Assembly (NCBI GenBank): GCA_002633005.1
Contig: NMRA01000242.1
Span: 470,868 to 534,867, forward strand
DNA length: 64,000 bases
Source of the DNA: Phoronis australis
Taxonomy: Eukaryota; Phoronida; Phoronidae
Reading direction: 5' to 3'
Shown here: one piece after another, positions 47,593-59,873 of the stretch
Position numbering within the stretch: the stretch's first letter is position 1
How the letters are laid out: each line of letters opens with the position of its first letter
Made by a program: the position numbers and the translations under genes
Notes under the pieces: model-generated
Databases searched by the model: none
What the model was told of the DNA's origin: nothing
What the model saw: the letters and a program-made list of their open reading frames with translations, nothing else

Positions 47593-48110
47593 CCTTGTTG
47601 GTGGTGCAATCAGAATAATGTCTTATTTCAAAGTTTTCATTGGTTTGGGAAGACTGGAAAAAGTGCTATCGTTGATAATAATCTACAAACTCGGTTTTGT
47701 AATCATAGAATGAACATAATACATAAAAACATTTCTAATACTATAGGTAATCATTTCAATTCCAAAAAAAACACAATCTTCAAGATCTTTCTGTACAAAT
47801 AAAAGAAAAACTCCAACACCCCAGTACCCCTCATAGACTCAAAAGAGAACAATATTGGATAGACAAGCTCAGTACACTAGAACCTCATGAATTAAACATA
47901 AAAACTTCTTAAATTATATTATTTAATTATTTCCGCAACAATGTATCATATTCATTACGCCACATCTTAAATGTCAATTGTCATATAGTGTTTGATTTTA
48001 CTTTATTTCTGTTTCTGTTGACAAAGGACGTTATTATATCCGAAAATTTCATTTGATCCATTCTTGTTGTTTTATTTATCTATATATATTCTGCGTTTCG
48101 TGAAACAATA
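47593..48110 (+). mobile_element. Penelope-like element 3' end (GIY-YIG C-terminus), another family
   Basis: Coding remnants WFGKTGKSAIVDNNLQTRFCNHR and NTIGNHFNSKK then, in another frame, LKREQYWIDKLSTLEPHELN. This is the C-terminal end of GIY-YIG-bearing Penelope-like elements. It begins exactly where homology between copies A and B stops, so it inserted in or next to copy A. Confidence 0.75.
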
Positions 48111-51100
48111 GTATCCTTAAGAGGATATGAATCGCCTTATTTAGTTTTAGATTTATTTTCTACGTTTTTTATTAGTCAATTCCCACCACCACGCGGATCA
48201 ACAAAAGCAGATGATGCTGGACCACGTTACATGGACACTTTAATTACAAAGCAGGTACTGTAACACAGTGATCAAGTATTGCTGGTTTACTTACATAAAA
48301 TTAAAATGTCAGACTTCTATACTGTACGGTAAGCGGATTAAATAAAAAATAGTGTCGTGTCCTGTTATATTGACTACAGTCTATATCCACGTCAAGCTAA
48401 TGTGCAAAAGTAACGTTAAACATAGTTTCAAGTGTTCACTGAAGCACTGATAGCTTCTGTGGAAAGATCAGTTAACATTTGTTGCCATTTCAAGACCATT
48501 GACCTCAAGACAATGGGCTGGGTGGTCCCTGGAAGTCACTGTCAAGTTTGTGCACGCTTTGTTTTTCTGTCAAACATCTGTTAATTATGGAGGCCAGTGG
48601 CTGTGGAGTATTAGTATAAACCTTTCTTAGTCTTTGACTGGATGCTTCATGGATTTCTTAGTGAAGTACCTGTGTAGCATGTATGTGTATAAAATTGTGA
48701 AAAGTTAGAATGTAATTGAGCACTGAAACACTAAGACCAAAGATAGAGTGCAAAGAAAACCACCGTTGGGTACAAGTAATAATGGTGTTGCTAGGTGGGG
48801 AGCAGTCCAGGGGATGACATAAAATTAGTTGAGATAACTATACCTATGCCACTGACAGAATGCTAGTATCAACAAGTGTGAGACATTGCAAGTTGAAAAG
48901 ATGATGCAAGAACTAATGCACATGTTGCCATTTGACTCTTGGTATAAATCTTCATCGCATCATATCTTTTGTAAGTGCCGACGCACTCTGTGTTAGAAGT
49001 TTAACTTTATTAGCCATCTGTTGGCGGTTTATGTGTTTGCTATACAGCTTCTACCGCGTCTATTTTCCACGCGACTAATTTTTCAATAGAATTTTGCATA
49101 TGTAAGACTGTTTGGCAAACCATGGTATATAGCTGTAACGCGCCAATTTGGCGCATTTGTATATAAACGTCCTCACCGATGAGTTTAGTATGTTCCAGTT
49201 TAGTCGTGATTTATGCCGCAAATTGGTGTAAGTGTGTTGAACTTAGTTTTAACTCGTATTCTGTACCTTTAATTAGCGTTGCCTCAAGTAGTTTGAAGTT
49301 TGTTTGAATAAGTATATATGCAAAGTTAAACATTAGTATTGTAACTTTGTAAACGATCATCGCATTTTTCAATTGTCTCATAGAACGTTTTTTGTATGTT
49401 ACAGTTGAAGTGAGCAACTACAAGTAAGAAACGAAATAATTTTTTTCAACGCATCTCATGCTCGCGTTCATCCACGTGGCTCTAAAGATTTTCGCGCCCA
49501 CAACTTTTGATGGCCATTGCAAAACACTTGATCGTTTATATGGATCCTAGAGCTCGAAGACTAGAAACTGAAGCCATGGCAACACGGTTATGTCCCAAGT
49601 GCTGAGCCATGTCAGGTGAATAAAATGGCATGCTGTGGCAAGTTAACCTATAGAAACTGTCTCAAGAAGTAACAAACTGTAAGAAAATTTTAAGCCTAAA
49701 ATTCACACCGATTTTTATTAAGGAATATTTCGAGATCTATATCATACTTATGATACCTTGTCTAAATGAAAAGTTGGTTTCCATGACAGAAGGCAGGTTT
49801 AAATAAATACTATAAATGCAAATATAGCATAGAGTCTTTACAAGAGCAATTACAAACTTTTGATGCTGATTGTGAGGATGTAGGTGACAAAGACCACAAG
49901 GACAATGGTGAACAACAGCTCTGAATCCCTTCAAGATGACAATAGTGAAATTAGTAAGAAGGTGTTCAGTTTAAAATTCATTCCGAGGCCTCTATACTGA
50001 TAAATCAGACATGTATATATGAATTTGAAATAGGGACATTGAATGGACAGATATAAGCATACAAACGCGAATTTAGGAAAAGAGGGGACTCAGGTCCCAT
50101 TATGGAATTGGAAGGGGTGACTAGGCAAAACAGTGGCTTACAATATGCCGATGGTTGCCAATCATGGGTGTTGATGGTTGTAAATCATGGGTGTCATAGG
50201 CACACACAGTATGCCTTTTTAAAATTGACATGCAAGTGCAGTGAAATTAGTTCTTTGTGAAGCTTGTTCTTGGCCATGCAATATCCCAGTTGCCCTATGT
50301 AAGTAAACACGAGGTAACAAAGGGTTTGTGGTCCTGGCTGAGAAAATGATTGTGTTATTACGCCTATGAGTGTTCAATAGCCAAGCCTGAAATGCTGCAT
50401 TATGAGTGTGATAATAAATTGTTTTAGAGCAATCAAAATAAGATCTTTAGAAGTCGTGATTTCTCCCCACGCCAAAACGATCCACAGAATTTCAACCAGC
50501 AACTGGAGTTATATTGCAGTTAGACTACAGTTGTAAACCAGTTGAAAAATTTCACATGCAAATTAGTAACTTAACAACTGTTCTTTGCTTGATTGTTCAC
50601 CCTCCAAAGCACTGATAAGTTAGAGTAAAAACATCACACTGATATGATCGAAGTAGGGTTTACACAAATTTAATACATATAACTCAAATTTAATACTGTT
50701 TCCTGATTTTCAAAGTGCATTTTATTGTTTTAATATTTAACAGCAGTGACACATGTTGCCAAAATATATACCATACATCGTCTCTAATCGTTCAAAAATT
50801 ATTTGTTTGGTAAGCTGCTTGGCTGTTTTAGTAAATTCAGACGCAGAAGTCTAGGTTCAAACATTTTTTAGAAAAAAAAACTCAGAGATATAAATGCCTC
50901 GGTCTACGTATTTTTTGTAAAAAAATCATTGTGTGTGTGTGCGTGTGAGGGGGAAGTGCTGGTGAATGGTGTTGGTGGCATTGTTAGGGTTTCAGCCCAT
51001 AAATGCGCTAGCCCGCCAGGCCAGTTACTTGAATATGTGATCACACTCACATAGGGCTTATTTGCGAAAGTTTACTGGCCTGGCCGCAAATCCACGGGTC

Positions 51101-51636
51101 CCAGGGCACCGTGTATTTCGAACGCTGGGTGGGGGAAACGTGTCGTTGGAATCATGAACACCTTGAAGTATTGGGAACCCCATTTTGGACACCCTATTTT
51201 TGAAATCCTGTATGAATCAGTAGGTAAAATTTGCAGGTGAGACAGGCACATTCTAACCTGACAGCAACATAACAGACTTATAATGTAACATTAATATTAA
51301 CAAAAATTCAGGCTTACATTAGAGCCCGTCGCCTAATCTCTGTATTAGCTACACAACTTGGAAATGGAGCAAGTCCATGACATGAGCAAACTTAAGATTT
51401 GTACTCCAATCATGCGACTTGATTGGCTAATTTTCTGAGGTTGTGAGTTCAAGTAATGTGCTTGGACAGCGCAGGTAGCATGCAACAAGCATTTTTTCCT
51501 AACCTGCACAGTCTAAGATGGAAATACAGAGAAAATGTGGCTCTCATTAACTAAATAAGCTTCAGTTTAGCACACTTATTCTTTTTTAAACTAAATCTAA
51601 TAAGACAGATCAACTAACGGTTGCATGGGCATGTGT
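48111..51636. other. No recognised gene; candidate promoter at 49140-49168
   Basis: GCGCCAATTTGGCGC (49140-49154), a palindrome containing an E2F-type TTTGGCGC on each strand, lies five bases from a TATATAAAC box (49160-49168). No matching coding exon is seen downstream. The rest is AT-rich, with no repeats I could name. Confidence 0.35.
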
Positions 51637-53822
51637 AGGTGCTCAGTGCTCTCATAACTGGAAAAATAAAGCAAAACTAATTAGATATTCTCAAGCACAG
51701 CCATGTTGACCAAGACTCGCCACCCAGTTGTACTCACTAGGACCAACAGGGGTATGATCTTTCTTATAAAGTTATTGGCATGGCCAGGTGAGAGGGAGTG
51801 GGCACCATGTCCCCAACACGCCCTAGAAACTTCTCCCGAGGACAATTCTTTACACCAACTGCTACACTGTTTCGCTTGTTAAAATATATCTAAGACTGCA
51901 AATATAATTCATTAATCTGGGCCTGCGTGAATCAGTATTAGGTAGTTTAAAAAACGCCTGTGGCAACAAATCGCAGGACAAAAACTGAACAGCTGATCGA
52001 ATCGTCTCTATTCAAAATGATACGAGTCTGAGATATAGACCGGGATCCCAGAGCTTTTTTGGGCATGAAAAGGTAACCAATTTTCTTTGGTGCCACAGTG
52101 CTCTATGGGTATCCTGATGCTTGGAAATGGCCGTCTGGCAGGTTCGCTCTGGTGGGTGTGGTCAGGGGAGCCAAGAGAATTACACTAAAAAATTGAGCTA
52201 GATCAACTTTTCTGGTAACCACTTAAAACTGTCTTCAATACCTGTTACGTCATCCATTGTATCAAAATTGGTCACTGCCAGACAATTTCAGTGGTGGGGA
52301 GTGCCCGCCAGACGAACATACACAGGGTGCAAAAATTGAGCTAGATCAATCCAAGAGGTAACCGCTTGAAACCAGTCTCAAAATATTCACCGTAAGCACA
52401 GGTATCACGAATGAACACTGCCAGACAAATCTAGTGGTGGGTTATCCCCGGCAGACACGACCAAATACCAGAATTGAGCTAGATCAACCCATCAGGTAAC
52501 CGTGTGAAACCAATTGCACGATGTTCAGCATCACTGAACATGGCACAACAGTTAGATGCCAGACAATGTCAGTGGTGGGGTGGTCCTGCCAGACGATTAT
52601 CAAAAAGGGTTAAAAATTGAGCTAGATCAACCCAAGAGGTAACCGCCTAAGTCCAGCTCCAAAATATTCACCGTAAGCCAAGGTATCACGAATAAACACT
52701 GCCAGACAAATCTAGTGGTGGGTTAGCCCCGCCAGACACGTCCAAATACATGAATTGAGCTAGATCAACCCAAGAGGTAACCGCATGAAACCAGTTGCAA
52801 AATATTCGCCGTAAGCCCAGGTATCAAGAATAAATAGTGCCAGACAAATCTAGTCGTGGGTTATCCCCGCCAGACACGCCCAACATCGTGCAATTGGTTT
52901 CAAACGGTTATCTGATGGGTTGATCTAGCTCAATTCTGGTATTTGGGCGTGTCTGGCGGGGGTAACCCACCACTAGATTTGTCTGGCAGTGTTCATTCGT
53001 GATACCTGTGCTTACGATGAATATTTTGCGACTGGTTTCAAACGGTTACCTCTTGGATTGATCTAGCTCAATTTTTGTACCCTGTATATGTTCGTCTGGC
53101 GGGTACTCCCCACCACTGAAATTGTCTGGCAGTGACCAATTTTGATACAATGGATGACGTAACAGGTATTGAAGGCAGTTTTAAGTGGTTAGCAGAAAAG
53201 TTGATCTAGCTCAATTTTTAGTGCAATTCTCTTGGCTCCCCTGACCCCACCCACCAGAGCGAACCTGCCAGACGGCCATTTCCAAGCATCAGGATACCCA
53301 TAGAGCACTGTGGCACCAAAGAAAATTGGTTACCTTTTCATGCCCAAAAAAGCTTTGGGATCCTGGTCTAGTATGCCGCCTGAGATCTGTTACCCAGTGA
53401 ATGCTCTAAGCGTGTCTTCATTGTTTCCCACCTTTCGAACGAGTCGTTTATGTACATGGTTTGTTAGTAATGCCACTTTTTGTACTGACTAAATCGTCTT
53501 TTTTCCGATTCTGGCTCAGCAGGACGATTAGCTGCGTTTCACCTTCGGCAGTTCACGACCAGTCTCCCCCATTTGTATTTCCGTTGACCTCTGTAGCTGC
53601 GCATGGGTTGTTGTGCTATATTTTGTATTTTAATGACTACCCTTTCTCATTCGATGTAGACATTTCATTCCTTCGTAGTATTAAAAACATTTTTTGGCAT
53701 TTTTTGCACGTGGTGTTCAGAGTTAATAACTTTTTGAACTTCATGCCATACCAAAATTTGCTAAATTGACGTTAAGAGTTTTTTGTTTGCAATTTGGACC
53801 ATAGGCTTTTAAACAAGATAAG
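51637..53822 (+). repeat. Inverted duplication, left arm (split by the foldback element)
   Basis: 51637-52035 and 53371-53822 together are homologous to the reverse complement of 54745-55613 (shared CTCATAACTG.AAAAA, TTGACCAAGACTCG, GTTCAGTTTTTGTCCT-type, ACCTTTCGAA, GACCATAGGC). Divergence is roughly 15-25% by eye, so the event is old. Confidence 0.85.
52038..53368. mobile_element. Foldback (long terminal inverted repeat) element with internal tandem repeats, TA target duplication
   Basis: Outer ends GACCGGGATCCCAGAGC and the inverse of GACCAGGATCCCAAAGC are flanked by TA (52036-52037 and 53369-53370). The left half carries five units of a roughly 140-bp repeat marked by TTGAGCTAGATCAA (about 52195, 52336, 52475, 52617, 52755), each with GGTAACC and CCAGACAA.TCTAGTGGTGG. 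The right half has three inverted copies (about 52918, 53060, 53200). The two halves are inverse complements almost throughout. No transposase ORF, so it is nonautonomous; TA duplication suggests Tc1/mariner-type mobilisation. Confidence 0.92.
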
Positions 53823-54744
53823 GGGTTAATTACGCATAAGGGAAATTAGGGATGAAAATCAATAATAGACACACATATTATTCTCAGCACTAGATAATTT
53901 AGTGAATGAAAAGGAAGTTACTAGGAGTTAAAAAATTTTGGGATTGAACATTTTGATGGTGATGGGGAGTTCATCCCAAGCTAGAGTTCTGTTAAAATGA
54001 AATGACGCCAAGACTCACTAAAACGAGTTTGGAGTGAGCCAACACTATTGCAAGTGTTGTATCTGTGATATGAGGGAGTTAATGTAAAGCAAGTATGGAG
54101 GAGCGGAGGCATGGAAAATGGTATACATCAAGCGAAGTTTAAGAAAAGTTGCTCTCGAAGAAAAGGGGAGAATGACTTTGTTTGCTTGTAGTTATACAGA
54201 CGCTCCAATATGAGTTTTAGGGTGAAGGTTCAGCAGGAACCTAATAATTTTACTTTGACAGCGCTGAAATTCGTCTTTATTTGCTTTGGACAATCCTGAA
54301 CACCATGAACAGCAAGCGTAGTCGAAATGACACAGAATGAAAGTAGAAACTGACATAAGTTTAGTATAGTAACGATTTCTAAATGGTTACAGTGGCGGTA
54401 TAAAAACTTTTAAGACTTAAAAGTCTATAGCTTTATTAAGAATATTTTCAGCAACTATTTTACCTGAGAGCGACTGGTCATGGTGAACCAGATATTAAGT
54501 AGATGAGACAGATTTAATAATCTCTGCGTCACATGTGATAGCAGTACCTTTGGTTTGGAACAGTTTAATTTTAGAGCTAAAAAGAATGCTCTCTGTCTTA
54601 GTGGTACACGATTTTTGTTTTACCAGACGCCCCCTGTTTGACGATCTTCAATATCAGTGAAATTCTTCGCAAAGTAAAGTAATGCTGAATCATCAACGTA
54701 GAGAAAATGCTTACAATCGACTGCTTTGTGCATGTCATTAAAGG
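53823..54744 (-). mobile_element. LINE fragment (CR1/L2-like RT C-terminus)
   Basis: On the minus strand: NDMHKAVDCKHFLYVDDSALLYF (YVDD RT motif C, near 54695) and NKLSLHLGKTES-type coding in shifted frames. It then reads SLSGKIVAENILNKAI, DYACCSWCSGLSKANKDEF, RCQSKIIRFLLNLHP.THIGAS and a tail ending AWDELPITIKMFNP near 53950. The 5' end abuts the right arm and the 3' end the left arm of the inverted duplication. Several stops; inactive. Confidence 0.8.
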
Positions 54745-55613
54745 CCTATGGTTGGAGTTATAGAAAAACCTCTTAACGCAGTTTTAGCCATTTTTTGGTG
54801 TGACATAAAGCTCTTATTTATTAAGTTTGAACAGGTGAAAAAATCGCTGTAAATACTACGAAGGAATGAAATGTTTACAAGGAATAAAAGGATAGTCATT
54901 AAAATACACACAAATATTACAACAACGCATGCTCAGCCACAGAGGTCAACAGAAATACAAATGACGGTGACTGGTAGTGAATGAGATAAATATTGTTTAT
55001 TGGGTAATGTACGACCGAAGGCCAAAGGCGGTCGTCCTGCTCTACGAGATTTGGAAAAAAGATAAGTTAGTGAGAACAATTTGCGGCATTAACAACAAAC
55101 CGTGTACCTAAGCGACTCGTTACTTTCGAAAGGTGTCAAATGTTCAGTGATTCGTATATACGCCTACAGCATTCACTGGATAACTGATCTCAATCGGCAT
55201 GCATCAGACCCGAATCATTTTGAAGAGAGGTAATTCTATCAGCTGTTCAGTTTTTGTTCTGCGATTTGTTGCCTCATGGATACTTCCGCTTACTAACTAT
55301 CCAATACGGATTCACGCTGGCTCAGATTAGTAGTTTACACTTGCGAGTGTTAGATTGATTTTAACAAGCAGTGTAGCAGTTGGTGTAATGAATTGCCCTG
55401 GAGGGGGGGGGGGGGGTTTGTAGGGCGTGTTACGGACATGCTGCCTACTCTCCCTCATCTGGCCATACCAATATCTTTATTAGAAAGCTCATATCCACGA
55501 TGGTCGTAGTGAGTACACTAGGTGTCGAGTCTTGGTCAGCATAGCTATACTTGAGAGTTCATGTATCAATTTAATTTTGCTTCATTTTTTCAGTTATGAG
55601 AGGACTGAGCACC
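54745..55613 (-). repeat. Inverted duplication, right arm (uninterrupted)
   Basis: Reverse-complement partner of 51637-53822 without the foldback element. The empty target is at about 55195-55210 (CATGCATCAGACCCG). It contains a G13 run at about 55403. Confidence 0.85.
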
Positions 55614-55621
55614 GGATTGTT

Positions 55622-55745
55622 CTGAAACCCCCCCGACCACCACACCTCTCGACCCACGATCCCTTGAAACTCACAACCCCCTCGAACCACGACCCACGAC
55701 CCTTGATCCCATCGACTCACGACCAAGAATCCCGTCGATCCTGTC
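55622..55745. repeat. CGACCCACGACCCC pyrimidine-rich repeat array
   Basis: About eight imperfect units (CTCGACCCACGA, CTCGAACCACGACCCACGA, ATCGACTCACGACC). Same unit as 1317-1383. The frame at 55532-55828 is repeat-encoded. Confidence 0.7.
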
Positions 55746-56010
55746 TACACCACAGGCGTCCTCAGCTTCTGATCGTCCCCAATAGTCAATACACTATATA
55801 TACTACAAGGTATGACACTCCGGACTAGAAATTCCACGGGTGCTTCACTTCAGCCGTCCATAGCAAACATAAAACTCAATAAATTTACACAAAACAGAGG
55901 TTCAACAAACCATGAAGAATTGTTCTTTCTCCCAATATCATTTACGTTGTCCAGATCTACCGAGTTCGCAAGGAATTTGAGGTCAAAGCACAAAAATCTT
56001 CCCAAAAAGC
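55725..56010 (+). mobile_element. Ty3/gypsy retroelement fragment (protease-RT linker), plus orientation
   Basis: Collinear with the minus-strand sequence at 58385-58790: GGCGTCCTCAGCTTCTGATC, GGTATGACACTCCGGAC, GAAATTCCACGGGTGCTTC, AAAACAGAGGTTCAACAA, GTCAAAGCACAAAAATCTTC. No protease or RT core is present here. Confidence 0.65.
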
Positions 56011-56589
56011 TCGTCCGGAGCAACTCCTTGGTCCCACGCGCAGGGTACGGAATTATCCGATGAGTTACGGATGAACGGCAATTGCCGAGTTATCGATGCC
56101 GTGACTTTACATGGCGAGCCGTTATCCCCCGTTATGTACGTAGAGCCCGAGTGGATTTTGGAGAATTCTAAAAAATCCACGAGGTATAATTCGATTTATT
56201 ACATGTCATAAAGCAACTCATGTTTGCACGTACATTTATGTATTGTTGAGAACTACTGAAGTGAAAGGCATTTGATATTGTGCACGCCAAACTTCGGCAC
56301 AGAAAATCCATTTTGTTCGTTAATGTGATTACGTCATTGCTGTTAAACCTGCTACAAAGCTGCCTTCCTTCAAATAAACCAACTCTTGATTTTGACCATT
56401 TGTTGTCTCGGCCCATTCATTACTCAATGTACAGGCGATTCCTGGAATTAGAAAGAACTGACAATTCGTTATAGCTCAAGCCTCAGCTTATCAAGTTGGC
56501 TTGAAACCGTTGTCATTGTTTCTAGGTCAATCATCTGTAATCCAACAAACCCATCCTCACCTGGGTAAAGAAACTTACTGAAAGGAAGT
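56011..56589. other. No recognised gene
   Basis: Short frames on both strands without motif support. Confidence 0.4.
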
Positions 56590-57445
56590 TTGACGTGGAA
56601 AATGGTCTAAATCAAAAGTTATGTGATTATTGATGTAATGTGGGTTTGTAGCAGCTTTCATAATTCTGTTGCATTACACTTAAAAGTCCTCATCCGATTT
56701 TCAGAATGAAACCTGGAAATGGTATTAGGCATAAATTTTGTTTATTCGTACTATCATAATGAAATCACATTGATCTGAGTACTAAGTATTATGCAAAACG
56801 AATACATGCATTAGACACATATAGCACTGAATCTGAGTAAATGACATCACGTTTGATAATTACAAGCAAAGTAGATGAATCAGTACGATTTGTGACATAA
56901 CCCTTGTATTGCGAAAGTATGTTGCGGTAGGCGCCTGTTGTTGTAGTCAATACCTTTGTCGAAGGCCAGAACATCATTGCAGTAGACTCCTGCCAATTCC
57001 TCATTTATGAGAAGGAAACCAAAAGTTCTGAATCAAAAATAAAAATAAAATTTCTTCATTGCCATAAAAAGAGGAAAAAATCAGCCATTGCCCAGTGTAC
57101 TGCAACAGCTGAATACATTATAGAAGGTATTGTTGGCAATGCATTGTCATGGCTGTTTTGGTTATTCCAAACGTCATGTCAGCAGTGTTTTCTTTCACAG
57201 TCACATGTATGCATAGTGAAGGTGCTTAACTGGATTTCGAAAACTGTCTTTGTAAGAAATACTCACAGGCATGGGCAAAATACATGTGACGGGTTGCTTC
57301 TTAAAGTTCTTTTCATTGTAGCAGACACTTCGCAGCATCTGCCACAGGCACACCATGATGAAAATCACAGCTACTGATACCCACCACCACCCAGTGAGCA
57401 TGGACACGTCAACTTGAAAACAATGCTTTCACCCTGAGATATACT
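56590..57445 (-). pseudogene. Unrecognised membrane-protein locus, copy B
   Basis: Minus-strand counterpart of 46720-47592: VSMLTGWWWVSVAVIFIMVCLWQML membrane span in part, KKQPVTCILPMP ending at a consensus donor CCT|GTGAGT (about 57270). Next come an intron, an acceptor GATTCAG|AAC and a second exon, GFLLINEELAGVYCNDVLAF then DYNNRRLPQHTFAIQGLCH, which meets TGA where copy A is open. The 3' flank with AATAAA is conserved. Each copy has lesions where the other is intact, implying an intact ancestor. The upstream CPVCRYADTHKN frame (57371-57586) may be an earlier exon. Not identified. Confidence 0.5.
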
Positions 57446-58049
57446 TATGTGAAGCTGAAAAAAACAAACCACATTATTTTTGAGTTGAAGTTGAAACATG
57501 ACCTCAACATGAAGAGGAATGCTGTTTTCAACAACATTCTTGTGGGTGTCAGCATACCTGCAAACTGGACAGTTGTTGTTCTTCAAAAAGCCAGTGGTCC
57601 ATTTTAATGAAGATTTAAGTCTTCATAATTTTCAGCATTTCATGTGGCCCATTTTTAGTGATAGTTAGAAATGTATTTTATTAAAGATTTTCAGTTTAAT
57701 TTCCTATTGAGCTTGTGTTATTACTGACGAAAGAAAACAAGAGGCACTCGATAACACAAAGGTTATATAGAAATCGGTTCTATTGTTTAACGAAACGAGA
57801 GTGTTTCTTGCCTTGAATTCAAAGCATACCTGCATGAGAAGAGACCCAACATCAATTGCCATCCAAGCCTATTCCTCTGCACATGGCTCAGTACTCTAAT
57901 TATGTTGTCACTGTTGCATTTGTCGTGTTGTTTGTTGCTGGTGCAGTGGTGATGCACATTACGATGACCCTTTTTACATTACAATGCTACAAAATGCCAG
58001 TCTGAGGAGTACATGGGTAACATTGATCAATACATTACATAGGATACAC
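57446..58049. other. No recognised gene beyond a possible upstream exon of copy B
   Basis: Apart from the CPVCRYADTHKN frame noted for copy B, only AT-rich sequence. Confidence 0.35.
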
Positions 58050-58935
58050 ATTTATACTGGAACCGTGATCTCGTTCAATTTACGAAAACGTAAGCAAAAT
58101 CGCAACGCTACAGATGTCTTACGCACTAAGACAATACTAGAAGCATATGGACTAGTGGACGGTCTGATAACCCCCAGTTGCAACATATCCTTTAAGTGAG
58201 CTCTAACTTCATCCAACATGTTAGGAGGAATAGAGCTGTGTTGGTGTTTAAAAGGAGCATCGCTTGTCAAACGTATCTTATGCAGAACCTGAGTAACATG
58301 ACCAAGACCCAAATCATTCTCCGCAAAAATATCGGATGTTCATTGAGTAAGTTTACCACTCGGGGGTGCTTCTCAATACCTAAATCTGGGAAGATTTTTG
58401 TGCTTTGACCGCGAATTTATTGCGAACTCGGTGGAGCTGGACACTGTAAATGGTATTGTTGAACCTCTGTTTTTTGAAAATTGAGTTTTGTGTTTGCTAT
58501 GGACGGCTGAAGTGAAGCACCCGTGGAATTTCTGGTCCGGAGTGTCATACCATGTACGCTTTTTATTGCCCATCTTTCCAGAGATTATTATTTTATCTTT
58601 ATGTTATTTGTATACTCATATTTCTGTACCTTATCAGTCATAATAAATGACCTTACATCGCCTATACACGGTCTCCTTTGTAGCTCTGGAAACCGGAGCT
58701 TGCGACGGACCAATTATTTTCGGGACATAATCCGAACATAAATATTTAGTGTATTGGGGATGATCAGAAGCTGAGGACGCCTGTGTCTGAAATAGGCAGC
58801 ACAGAAAAACCACAATATGCTGACACAAGCTCTCAGAGATCGTACTTACTCGGGAACCTGTATCGAGTAAACATACACATCTCGCATTTGCAGTCATGAA
58901 TTCCATTTCAAAGGACTCTCCTACTTAGGCAATGA
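58050..58935 (-). mobile_element. Ty3/gypsy retroelement fragment (protease to early RT)
   Basis: On the minus strand: aspartic protease CLLDTGSRVSTISESLCQ (DTGS active site, near 58860-58810); linker shared with 55725-56010; and RT start LTSDAPFKHQHSSIPPNML with GVIRPSTSPYASSIVLVRK and LRFRKLNE (58312-58052). Frameshifts separate the parts, the RT catalytic YxDD is missing, and no LTRs are seen. Decayed. Confidence 0.85.
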
Positions 58936-59352
58936 CCATCGCCTCTGCTGGCCCTACCAGTTGAGGCGATGAAGCTCCTATAGGGGCTCCATACACCGAA
59001 CGCTTTTCGGCGAATTATGCCTCGCGGCACCGACTAAAACATCAAAGTCACGTTGTTATAAATACCTTTTGCGCATAGAGGGACACCTTACGAGGTTGTC
59101 GATGAGTTTAATTCCTTCCAACTCAAACAAATATTCCCGTTAACAAACTTTTTCTTCGAGCAGTACCTCGTTCAGTTCCCAAAATCGTGAACTCACCATT
59201 TTCACTCAGCGCACGCCAAGAGACATGACCTCATTCTTTTAACCAGGCCGAAGGTAAGAAGTTGCGGTCCTACCGGCGAACTTTGAAAGCTGAAGTCCCG
59301 GCCCATTGCGTGCTGCCGGGAACCAGTCGTACATTTGAAAGTGTTGTTAAGA
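58936..59352. other. Possible further gypsy gag-end sequence, no intact gene
   Basis: Minus-strand frames continue the gypsy order (short segments ahead of the protease such as QLVGPAEAMVIA) but are broken by stops; no clear zinc knuckle. Confidence 0.3.
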
Positions 59353-59415
59353 CGTGGGCGGCGCACCATAGGGGCTGGAGGGGGCTATAGCCCTCACTTT
59401 TTCAGTGCTGTGCCA
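59353..59415 (+). repeat. Dispersed short repeat R1, third copy
   Basis: GGCGCACCATAGGGGCTGG, GGGGCTATAGCCCTCACT and TTTTTCAGTGCTGTGCCACCC. Most complete copy of the three. Confidence 0.65.
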
Positions 59416-59873
59416 CCCATAAAAGAACAATTAATTTTGCTGAAGGCTCGATCGACAAATTTCGCGGTCATAGTACCGGTTTTGTTATCCGTTAACAGGC
59501 CCAGGAGGAAGGAAAAAAATTGGGGGTGGGGGGGGGGCACAAAACAATTTCAGTTCGCCAACCTACCCCCTTGCTTTTGCCACTTTCTCCATCCACTCAC
59601 CCCTGCGTTCTCTGTATGTCACAAAATTTATACCATAGGTGGAGGTAATACCGAGGATGCAGCCGTGAGGATTTGAGTAACCGTGAACCAACAAAGTTTC
59701 ACGGAGAGTAAGAATGGGTCTAGGTCCTGGGCACTGACGGGTATAGCTAGGAGCTGCCTGAAGTGACTATATGTGGGTTCCAGCAGTGGATTCGTACCCA
59801 TTCTTCAATTCTGGGTTGAAGGTCGAGGTTTGCTTTATTATGATCCAGTTTCGGTGAAAACTTCATTTTATTA

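Noticed and set aside
52038-53368. CRISPR-like or satellite array
   Set aside because: Units are ~140 bp, imperfect and arranged in inverted halves with terminal TA duplications in an animal genome; foldback transposon fits.
57371-57586. CPVCRYADTHKN frame as a zinc-finger/RING exon
   Set aside because: Only one CxxC pair is visible and the join to the next exon meets a stop; kept only as a possible upstream exon of copy B.
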